Below, one piece after another: positions 1 through 5,737 of a DNA stretch of 15,776 nucleotides. The notes below the pieces were generated by a model. It saw nothing but the letters and a program-made list of their open reading frames with translations. It ran no database searches and was not told the DNA's origin. Made by a program: the position numbers and the translations under genes. Position 1 is the stretch's first letter; each line of letters begins with the position of its first letter. Location of the stretch: positions 1-15,776 of the forward strand of contig CAAGGJ010000013.1 in the NCBI GenBank assembly GCA_900769345.1, read 5' to 3'. The stretch is from Bacteroidales bacterium. Lineage in GTDB: Bacteria > Bacteroidota > Bacteroidia > Bacteroidales > Muribaculaceae.

Positions 1-976
1 CACTTTGCTCGAGGGCGAGCCCATATTTCACATCGCCCGGAGTGTGCACAGCTTGCATGGCTTTGGCGCTTCGCACCGACATAACACGCGCCGACGATAG
101 CGGCGATTTGCCATAATTGATGTGCATGAGCATATACTTAGCGAGGTCGCGAGCCGTGATTTTCATGCCGCCGGCAGGCGAGAGGCGTACGGTGGTTTCG
201 CCCATTTTGTAATTGTTGAGACTCTCGGACAAAGAGACGTAAGCTTCGGGGCGATGTTCGAAAATGCCCGATTCCCACGCATAAAGCGAAGCGCAGCGAG
301 TGGAATCGACCGAATTGAAGCAAAAACTGCCCTCAATGCCGAGCGGGTCGAGGATATGGTGTTCGATGTAGTGGTCGAATCGTTCGCCGCTGAGTTTTTC
401 GATGACAATTCCCAGCAAGTTGAAGTTGAGATTGCAATATTCATAATCTGATCCCGGGCGATAATCGTTGTAGCAATTTTGCCAATTGGGGTTGCGGTCG
501 GGGCGGATGCAATCGTAGCTTATGTAGTAGCCCTCCGAGTCGTTGATGCTGCTTGTGTGAGCGAGCATCATCTCGATGGTGATGGGAACATCGGGGAATT
601 TAGGATTGGAAACCGGGAAATCGAGGATTTCACTAACGGGCGTGTTGAGCGAGAGTTTACCGGCATCGATGAGCGTCATAATGGCAGTGGCGACAAACGA
701 TTTTGAGATTGAAGCTATTCGGAACATGTTATCGTTGGATAGAGGCGTCCACGATTGGATGTTGCAGTAGCCAAAGCTGCCGTTGTAGACAATATCATTG
801 TCGCGCACCACAGCCACGCTGACACCCACCATACCCAAGTCGCGCATAGCGCGGTGCATCTCAGCCTCAAAAGCGAGATTATCGACCGAGGCGCGATGGC
901 GAGACTCGGCAAAAGCACATTCGACACCCGAGAGCACCATGACGAGGCATATCAAGAGATAAAAAATACGTTTCAT
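1..976 (-). CDS. Secreted serine beta-lactamase-family hydrolase (class C / PBP-like), 3' end outside window
   Basis: An open frame reads without a stop from the ATG at 974-976 to the window edge, giving 325 codons, so the C-terminus is missing. Residues 1-23 look like a type I signal peptide (hydrophobic core, then AFA before the likely cut), so the enzyme should be exported to the periplasm or surface. The serine-hydrolase signature is clear: S89-I-S-K92 is the SxxK motif with the nucleophilic serine, followed by the family's HTSS element at 140-143 and Y180-C-N182 as the YxN motif. The third motif (KTG/HxG) would lie beyond or near the cut end and is not seen. Such proteins in Bacteroidales are usually esterases, D-aminopeptidases or D,D-peptidases rather than true antibiotic beta-lactamases; the substrate cannot be told from sequence. 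It points away from the AbiE module. Its promoter overlaps the edge of a 60-bp repeat. Confidence 0.88.
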   Translation of the reverse strand, partial: MKRIFYLLICLVMVLSGVECAFAESRHRASVDNLAFEAEMHRAMRDLGMVGVSVAVVRDNDIVYNGSFGYCNIQSWTPLSNDNMFRIASISKSFVATAIMTLIDAGKLSLNTPVSEILDFPVSNPKFPDVPITIEMMLAHTSSINDSEGYYISYDCIRPDRNPNWQNCYNDYRPGSDYEYCNLNFNLLGIVIEKLSGERFDHYIEHHILDPLGIEGSFCFNSVDSTRCASLYAWESGIFEHRPEAYVSLSESLNNYKMGETTVRLSPAGGMKITARDLAKYMLMHINYGKSPLSSARVMSVRSAKAMQAVHTPGDVKYGLALEQS

Positions 977-1001
977 AGCGAGAAATTTTAGGGTTGTAGT
1001 G

Positions 1002-1009
1002 CAAAGATA
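1002..1009 (-). promoter_or_regulatory. -7 box of the beta-lactamase-family gene
   Basis: On the minus strand this reads TATCTTTG, a full match to the Bacteroidota -7 consensus TAnnTTTG, 25 nt upstream of the ATG at 976. The matching -33 element would fall around 1030-1034, inside the 60-bp repeat; it reads CTTTC there, only a weak match to TTTG. Confidence 0.65.
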
Positions 1010-1011
1010 GT

Positions 1012-1071
1012 GAATCGGTGACGATGGTGAAAGGATTTTTTGGTGAAATGTGCAGCGAGGAGAGGCTGTAA
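1012..1071. repeat. 60-bp direct repeat, left copy
   Basis: This 60-base segment recurs in the same orientation at 2810-2869 with only two differences, both T here versus C there, at the eighth and seventeenth positions. It begins GAATCGG and ends GAGGCTGTAA. The left copy ends one base before the stop codon of the abiEii reading frame (1073-1075) and contains the probable -33 region of the divergent hydrolase gene. Together the two copies bracket the whole AbiE module. Confidence 0.95.
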
Positions 1072-1072
1072 A

Positions 1073-2079
1073 TCAAGATAGATTCCTAAATCTGTTTTGG
1101 AGTTGATGCATTCCGTCAATAAGTTCCTCAAAAGTGGGTTTTTCCCCATAAATCATTGATTCTCTCATAGCGTCAAAGTCCTTTTTCCATAAATCAATAA
1201 TTTCTTCGCCCGGGACTAATTGTATTCGGTTACGTATATCATGAGTGTAGTCAACATCGCGAACTGATGTGAATATTTCACGATGATGTCGTATCGATTC
1301 CCATAATTGACTGTTGGATATTGCTGATTGAGCAAAGTCTTTGTTCATCATTACAAACAAGTCGTATAAGTGGCGACTTTTTCGCTCTGCATTGACTCGA
1401 TTGTTTTGGGTAGAGAATATCTCATGAAGTAGAAATGCTTTTTCAAGGAATGTTTTAGCCGGGATAGCGGTATTAATGTGAGTGTCAATAAGTGGTGAAA
1501 TTGAAATGTGTTCAGCCAAGATGCTTTTAATTACGATGGACTCAGCAGGTTCAAGTAAAGACCGAGCACTTATCTCGAGGACAATATCCGGACGTATGTA
1601 GTTGAGGGTGTCGATAAATACAGACTTGTAATGAATATAGATCTGACGAGGTTCGGGATATGTGTTGTCGCCAGTCCATTTGGTTGAGCCTCACACGAGA
1701 TAAATGAGCCCATGCCAAGGGAGGAAAGCTCGTTGGTAAGTGTCGGTGTGAGCTCCTCAAGTACGAATAGAGAAGACGCTTTGCGTAGTTTTTTAATTTG
1801 TTTTTTGGTTAAATCACCATCAGAAACGCCAAATACAGATGGGTCAATAGCGAGGTCAACATCCTCAGAGAAGCGTTCAATGAGCTTCCAGCCTTTACTT
1901 AGACTGGTGCCTCCTTTGAACACGAGGTACCGAGAAATTGGTAAGGAGAACAATGTTTGAAGGACTGCAGTAACCCAAAAATCCTTCTCCACTACTTGAG
2001 CAGGAAGACCCACTTTGTGAGCAATTGCATTAAAGACACTTCTTTTTTGCGATTCAGTTAGTTTCAGAAAATTATTCAT
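1073..2079 (-). pseudogene. abiEii: AbiEii-type nucleotidyltransferase toxin, interrupted by one frameshift
   Basis: This is the toxin half of an AbiE type IV toxin-antitoxin system. The first frame runs from the ATG at 2077-2079 and carries the family's N-terminal region and nucleotidyltransferase core: FKGGTSLSK at 54-62 and SEDVDLAI at 71-78, with D73 and D75 as the likely metal-binding aspartates. Homology in that frame stops around 1680, after CEAQP. It resumes in the -1 frame with WTGDNTYPEP and continues through IRPDIVLEISARS and AEHISISPLID to the TGA at 1073-1075. No stop interrupts the second frame across the join. The span is 1007 nt, one short of 336 codons, so a single lost base in the AAA run at the join explains everything. 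The rebuilt length of about 335 residues is normal for the family. Either the toxin is dead or the assembly has an indel. The start overlaps the abiEi stop, as is usual for coupled pairs. Confidence 0.85.
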
Positions 2080-2680
2080 CGTAAAGGCTTGAGATAAATT
2101 CTCTGACTTCTGCAGTCATCAGTTTTAGATCAGAAGGCAGAAGTCGAGGGTTGGAGTTGAGTAATAGTTTAATAGTATCAATCTGGTCGTCATTCAGATT
2201 ATCTATTTTCCAGTCTTTGAGGGCGGTAGTAAACAGAATGGCGATTTTGCTGCGTATTGCAAAATATCTTGGAGCCGAGTGCTTGAATGTAATGGTTTGC
2301 CTTGAGTTGATTTTTACTGTGCGCGATATGCCATTTGTTAGGTACACTATATTTGTCGGAACTTGTTGCGACAAACCTAATTGGTATTGTGCGAAAAGCC
2401 CCGAGGGGATGATTTTAGCACCGTCGCGTTTTGCCATAGCTTCAGCAATCTCTTCGATTGAGGGCGGGATTGGTCCGAGTCCATAGACTTTTTCTATTTT
2501 TGGGTAGCAATAGATGCCGCGCGCTGCACGTAGCAGCACGCCTTTTTCGGTCAATCGTTCCAAAGCCTTATTGACCGAGTTTCGCGTCCCATAAGCTACG
2601 AAATCGCCTATAAAATATACTGATCCACGTCCGCATTTTTTGACTTTGCTAAGTATCAATTGTTCAATAGAATCTGCCAT
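2072..2680 (-). CDS. abiEi: AbiEi-type antitoxin / transcriptional regulator (DUF6088-like)
   Basis: This is the antitoxin half of the AbiE module. Known AbiEi proteins bind their own promoter through an N-terminal winged helix-turn-helix and offset the nucleotidyltransferase toxin. An N-terminal DNA-binding-like region is visible (CGRGSVYFIGDFVAYGTRNS, then ALERLTEKGVLLRAARGIY), followed by the family core with PPSIEEIAEAMAKRDGAKIIPSG and VPTNIVYLTNG. The frame is open back to an ATG at 2738-2740, but I choose the ATG at 2678-2680 because family members begin at the SIEQLI helix. The extra 20 residues would be unusual, and a possible -7 box (2728-2735) lies inside that extension. The product is then 202 residues. 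The stop overlaps the abiEii start by 8 nt, implying translational coupling. The gene looks intact, so it may now act alone as a DNA-binding protein. Base composition is A/T-richer than the phage block and hydrolase beside it, consistent with transfer. Confidence 0.85.
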   Translation of the reverse strand: MADSIEQLILSKVKKCGRGSVYFIGDFVAYGTRNSVNKALERLTEKGVLLRAARGIYCYPKIEKVYGLGPIPPSIEEIAEAMAKRDGAKIIPSGLFAQYQLGLSQQVPTNIVYLTNGISRTVKINSRQTITFKHSAPRYFAIRSKIAILFTTALKDWKIDNLNDDQIDTIKLLLNSNPRLLPSDLKLMTAEVREFISSLYDE

Positions 2681-2727
2681 ATTTTGTGTTGTATTTATGT
2701 CGCGAATTAATATCTTATTTGCGACGA

Positions 2728-2735
2728 TAAAGGTA
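2728..2735 (-). promoter_or_regulatory. Possible -7 box for abiEi-abiEii
   Basis: On the minus strand this reads TACCTTTA, seven of the eight positions of TAnnTTTG. It sits about 48 nt upstream of the ATG at 2680, but inside the reading frame if the ATG at 2740 were used. No clear -33 element is seen. The support is mainly its placement. Confidence 0.3.
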
Positions 2736-2809
2736 GCCATAATTTTTGTAAGAATGCTATTTTAGTAGAGAAATATTTTCGAAATTTTTCTGTTTTGTTA
2801 ATGTTTATA

Positions 2810-2869
2810 GAATCGGCGACGATGGCGAAAGGATTTTTTGGTGAAATGTGCAGCGAGGAGAGGCTGTAA
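2810..2869. repeat. 60-bp direct repeat, right copy
   Basis: This is the partner of the repeat at 1012-1071, matching at 58 of 60 bases in direct orientation. It sits 70 bases upstream of the first possible abiEi ATG and 37 bases upstream of the holin-like gene. Its last three bases (TAA) form the start of a possible TAATTTTG promoter box for that gene. Confidence 0.95.
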
Positions 2870-2874
2870 TTTTG
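2867..2874 (+). promoter_or_regulatory. Possible -7 box for the holin-peptidase operon
   Basis: TAATTTTG matches TAnnTTTG and lies 31 nt upstream of the ATG at 2906. It straddles the right edge of the 60-bp repeat. The nearest upstream TTG (2838-2840) is about 26 nt away, longer than the usual spacing of about 19-21, so the promoter would be weak or regulated. Confidence 0.4.
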
Positions 2875-2905
2875 GCAACGGAAAAATTTTTAATACTCAA
2901 ATACT

Positions 2906-3382
2906 ATGGAAAACACAGAAGAAACGATGAGAGTGGTGATGGCTGCCGTGATGATGGTGGCTGAGTATGTGCTTGTGCTGGCGGCGGTGCTTGCCGACCT
3001 GTGGAGCGGATTGCGCAAGGCACGAAGGCGAGGAGAGGCACGGCGCAGCGAGGCATTGCGGCGCACGGTGAGCAAACTCGGGCAATATTACAATGCCATG
3101 TTTGCGCTTACGGTGGTGGACTTGATGCAGATGGGTGTGATGTTCTATTTGCGCTTGTCGTGCGGTTGGGATGCGCTATTGCTGCCTGTGCTTACGGTGA
3201 TAGGAGCAATAGGTATAGCCGTGATAGAGGTGAAGAGCATCTTTGAGAAAGCCGAGCAGAAACAGCAAAACGACTATCGCGAGGCGGCAGCCTTGCTGCT
3301 GAAGTTGGTGCGCAAACTAAATGACCAAGGAGTGATAAAAGTGAACGAAATAATCGAAAAAATCGAGAAAAATACGCCATGA
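2906..3382 (+). CDS. Phage holin-like membrane protein
   Basis: This 158-residue protein has three predicted hydrophobic segments at about 8-32, 63-82 and 90-110. A strongly basic cytoplasmic-type loop (KARRRGEARRSEALRR, 38-53) separates the first two, and a charged helical tail follows (113-158). That topology, the small size, and a 4-nt ATGA overlap with a downstream M15 peptidase fit a phage holin that would permeabilise the inner membrane so the endolysin can reach peptidoglycan. The DLWSGLRKA element after the first membrane segment resembles Bacteroidetes proteins commonly named 'phage holin family'. No catalytic motif is expected or seen. The start at 2906 is the only ATG that gives a sensible N-terminus before the first hydrophobic segment. 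Alternatively it is a non-lytic membrane anchor kept after loss of the phage. Confidence 0.62.
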   Translation: MENTEETMRVVMAAVMMVAEYVLVLAAVLADLWSGLRKARRRGEARRSEALRRTVSKLGQYYNAMFALTVVDLMQMGVMFYLRLSCGWDALLLPVLTVIGAIGIAVIEVKSIFEKAEQKQQNDYREAAALLLKLVRKLNDQGVIKVNEIIEKIEKNTP

Positions 3383-3774
3383 AACACTTTAGAATCGAAG
3401 AATTTGAGGCATCGCCCACGGCAAGAAGTATGGGTATCGACAACACTATGCCCGCCGAAGTGCGACGCTCAGTGGAGCGCCTCGTGGAAGCCGTGCTCGA
3501 TCCGTTGCGGCAAGAGTTCGGCATGCCGATATATGTGAACAGCGGGTATCGCAGCTCAGCACTCAATGCTGCTGTGGGCGGTGTGCAGAGCAGCCAACAT
3601 CTGCGAGGCGAAGCCGCCGATATAACCTCAGGTAGCCGCGACGGGAATATTCGGCTGTGGCGACTGCTGCGCAAGATGCGCCTGCCGGTGGATCAAGCCA
3701 TCAATGAGCACGATTATGCTTGGATACATGTAAGCCACCGCGAATCACGCAATAGAAACGAATTTATCGGCTAA
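3379..3774 (+). CDS. M15-family peptidoglycan peptidase (phage endolysin type)
   Basis: This 131-residue protein is a single Peptidase_M15_3-type domain, a zinc D,D-carboxypeptidase or endopeptidase that cuts peptide stems of peptidoglycan. The family signature is complete: VNSGYRSSALNAAVGG (53-68), then SSQHLRGEAAD with H74 and D81 as the first two zinc ligands, then WIHVSH with H117 as the third. The N-terminal HFRIEEFEASPTARSMGIDN is the usual opening of this family in Bacteroidetes prophages. There is no signal peptide, which fits an endolysin released by a holin rather than a self-exported enzyme. Its ATG overlaps the stop of the holin-like gene by 4 nt (ATGA), indicating coupled translation. 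All key residues are present, so it should be active. Confidence 0.88.
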   Translation: MKHFRIEEFEASPTARSMGIDNTMPAEVRRSVERLVEAVLDPLRQEFGMPIYVNSGYRSSALNAAVGGVQSSQHLRGEAADITSGSRDGNIRLWRLLRKMRLPVDQAINEHDYAWIHVSHRESRNRNEFIG

Positions 3775-3854
3775 TTTCGTGCACCGCTAAGTGCTAAATG
3801 CCCGAAATTGCCCGATGAAACCGAAAAGATGTAAAACTATAAAACACAACAACA

Positions 3855-5288
3855 ATGAACCGAGAACAACACAACAGTTCAGCAATATGCATGGCGCAAG
3901 ATGATGACCTGCGCGTGCTGCAAGCCGCCTATAAGGCGTGGCAATCGGCAGCATCGTTCCGACGCGACCGTAGCCGAAACAAGGCTTTTACCTATGGTCG
4001 CCAGTGGGAAGATGCTGCTACCGATGAAAACGGCAACACGATAACCGAGCGACAACAACTCCAGAACCGCGGATGCAATCCCATTACCAACAACTTGATA
4101 CGCCAAATGGTGAAAGCAGTGATAGGACGCTTCAGAACAGGCAGAGTGAGCGAAAAATGCGATGAATCCGTGCAAACAGTGTATGATAGCTGCCGACTTC
4201 ACGAACTCGATAGCCGCGCGCTCGAAGAATTTCTTATTTCGGGATGCACCGTGCAGCGAGTTGACCTCGAAGACCGGTTGCTTGATAGCGTTCCGCGGGT
4301 GGAAAATGTGAATCTATCGCATTTTTTTATCAATAAATGCCTCGATTGTCGCGGGTGGGACGAAGAGATAGTGGGACAGCTGCACGACCTAAGTCTTGCC
4401 GAATTGGTGCGACGCGTGTCGGACGGCAATCGCAGCCATGCCGAAGTGGTGCGCCGATTATATAGCAACGATGTAGATGGAAGAGTAGACGATTTCACCG
4501 CTAATTTTGGCTCAGATTTCACCGAAGGCACCGATTTTTGGCGCGCCCCGGCAGGAAAATGCCGCGCTATAGAAGTATGGACCCTTGAAAGTGTGGAAGT
4601 GCTTGTGTGCCACGATCGTACTGCAGCCAATGTACAGATAATGCCATACGGCAGCGCCGAAGCGCAGGCTATGCAGAGTCGCACCGATGTGAGTAGCCGT
4701 TGGGACATAGCCAAAGTGTGGCGATGCCGCTGGTATACGCCCATGGGCGACCTGCTATGCAGTTATAGCTCGCCCTACAAGCACGGCGGACATCCCTTTG
4801 TGGTGAAGATGTATCCGATGATCGATGGCGAGATACACTCACTGGTGGAAGATGTGATAGATCAGCAGAAATATGTGAATCGACTGATAACCATGCTCTA
4901 CCATATGATGAACACCTCGGCAAAGGGCGTGCTCCTCTTTCCTGTAGATGCCATCCCTGAAGGGTTTACATGGCGCGATATTCGCAAGGTATGGGCATCG
5001 GCCGATGGTGTATTGCCCTTCTCGGAGCGCGATTGCGATGCCAAGCCCGAGCAGATAGTGGGCAAGCCCAACGACCTTGGCGCCTACGATATGATAAATC
5101 TGCAGATGAAACTGTTTGAGTATGTGTCGGGCGTGAACGGGTCGCTACAAGGGCGTCATCAAGGCGGTCAAAACTCCTCGAGTCTCTATGAGAACGAAGT
5201 GAGCAACGGAGAGATATCGATAGGCGACTTGCTCTACACATTCAGAGGATTTTTGGAGCAACGCGACAAGATGCTACGATTGCTATAA
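3855..5288 (+). CDS. Phage portal-like protein, probably C-terminally truncated
   Basis: This 477-residue protein resembles the portal proteins of tailed phages, which form the dodecameric ring through which DNA enters and leaves the capsid. Visible portal-type features are the N-terminal helical region with FTYGRQWEDA (45-54), the NRGCNPITNNLIRQMVKAV element (71-89), and a mid-region (about 310-350) of HPFVVKMYPM, VEDVIDQQKYVNRLITMLYH. Late in the protein comes a GVNGSLQGRHQGGQNSSSLY stretch like the portal 'crown/clip' linker. The protein stops at FRGFLEQRDKMLRLL, where family members continue along the long helix for roughly another hundred residues or more, so I infer a truncated C-terminus. 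It follows the peptidase by 80 nt on the same strand. No terminase, scaffold or capsid gene follows. The annotation is from pattern recognition, not from a database match; the portal call could be wrong, but a phage structural origin is likely. Confidence 0.6.
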   Translation: MNREQHNSSAICMAQDDDLRVLQAAYKAWQSAASFRRDRSRNKAFTYGRQWEDAATDENGNTITERQQLQNRGCNPITNNLIRQMVKAVIGRFRTGRVSEKCDESVQTVYDSCRLHELDSRALEEFLISGCTVQRVDLEDRLLDSVPRVENVNLSHFFINKCLDCRGWDEEIVGQLHDLSLAELVRRVSDGNRSHAEVVRRLYSNDVDGRVDDFTANFGSDFTEGTDFWRAPAGKCRAIEVWTLESVEVLVCHDRTAANVQIMPYGSAEAQAMQSRTDVSSRWDIAKVWRCRWYTPMGDLLCSYSSPYKHGGHPFVVKMYPMIDGEIHSLVEDVIDQQKYVNRLITMLYHMMNTSAKGVLLFPVDAIPEGFTWRDIRKVWASADGVLPFSERDCDAKPEQIVGKPNDLGAYDMINLQMKLFEYVSGVNGSLQGRHQGGQNSSSLYENEVSNGEISIGDLLYTFRGFLEQRDKMLRLL

Positions 5289-5296
5289 AAAGTGAA

Positions 5297-5331
5297 ACTC
5301 CGCCCTCGTTGCAAATGACGTAGGGCGGAGT
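5297..5331 (+). terminator. Inverted repeat after the portal-like gene
   Basis: A perfect 10-bp stem (ACTCCGCCCT at 5297-5306 and AGGGCGGAGT at 5322-5331) encloses a 15-nt loop and starts 9 nt after the portal stop codon. No U-run follows (CGCTATATG), so it is not a canonical intrinsic terminator, but position and strength suggest it ends or protects the transcript of the phage block. Confidence 0.5.
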
Positions 5332-5643
5332 CGCTATATGTAGAGTTGTACTAGTAAAATGTCGTTTGATATATAATCAAGCGGCGCAAAAGGTCGCAAT
5401 AAGGCAAGGCGAATATATCGCTTCAACGATGTAAAATTACATAAAATGCCGAGGGTGAGAATTGTTATATTGTAAAAAGATGATTGGCAATTTGAGTAAT
5501 ATCGACAAATTTTAGGGTGATTAGGCCATGAAAAATATCCAAAACGACAATTTTTATGCTAAATCGACAAAACGCAAGGAAACAGAGAGCGCCTCGTGTT
5601 AGCAGAGGATAAGTAGTAAACCTCCGGTGATGTTCATAAAAAT
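5332..5643. other. Non-coding spacer between convergent units, no gene seen
   Basis: This stretch separates the plus-strand phage block from the minus-strand glycan operon. It is A/T-rich with stops in all frames at short intervals. The longest open stretch is 71 codons on the minus strand, with no recognisable protein character. If the portal gene was once longer, its lost 3' end is not recognisable here. I see no tRNA or attachment-site-like feature. Confidence 0.55.
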
Positions 5644-5692
5644 CAAAGCGAGGGCGGGTGGGCTTAAAATAGCCGTGCACGTCCTCGCTTTG
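5638..5692 (-). terminator. Intrinsic terminator of the fucosidase-PNGase operon
   Basis: A perfect 10-bp inverted repeat, CAAAGCGAGG at 5644-5653 and CCTCGCTTTG at 5683-5692, is followed on the minus strand by ATTTTTA (T-run at 5638-5642). It lies 46 nt past the end of the PNGase gene. The strong stem plus T-run make this a good rho-independent terminator for the minus-strand operon. Confidence 0.72.
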
Positions 5693-5737
5693 GATATATA
5701 TGTTTGTTACAGTTAGTTTTGCTTATTGAGGGAGGTA

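Noticed and set aside
1073..1519. Separate 148-residue gene starting at a TTG
   Set aside because: Its frame continues upstream with AbiEii-like sequence to the frameshift near 1680, so it is the 3' half of the toxin gene rather than an independent gene.
1670..1690. Programmed -1 ribosomal frameshift in abiEii
   Set aside because: No X_XXY_YYZ slippery heptamer is present and I know of no programmed frameshift in this family; a mutation or an assembly error is simpler.
2738..2740. ATG at 2738-2740 as the abiEi start
   Set aside because: It would add 20 residues not typical of the family and would place a possible promoter box within the coding region; the ATG at 2678-2680 fits better.
5465..5680. 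71-codon minus-strand open frame in the spacer
   Set aside because: It overlaps the first arm and T-run of the operon terminator and has no protein-like features.
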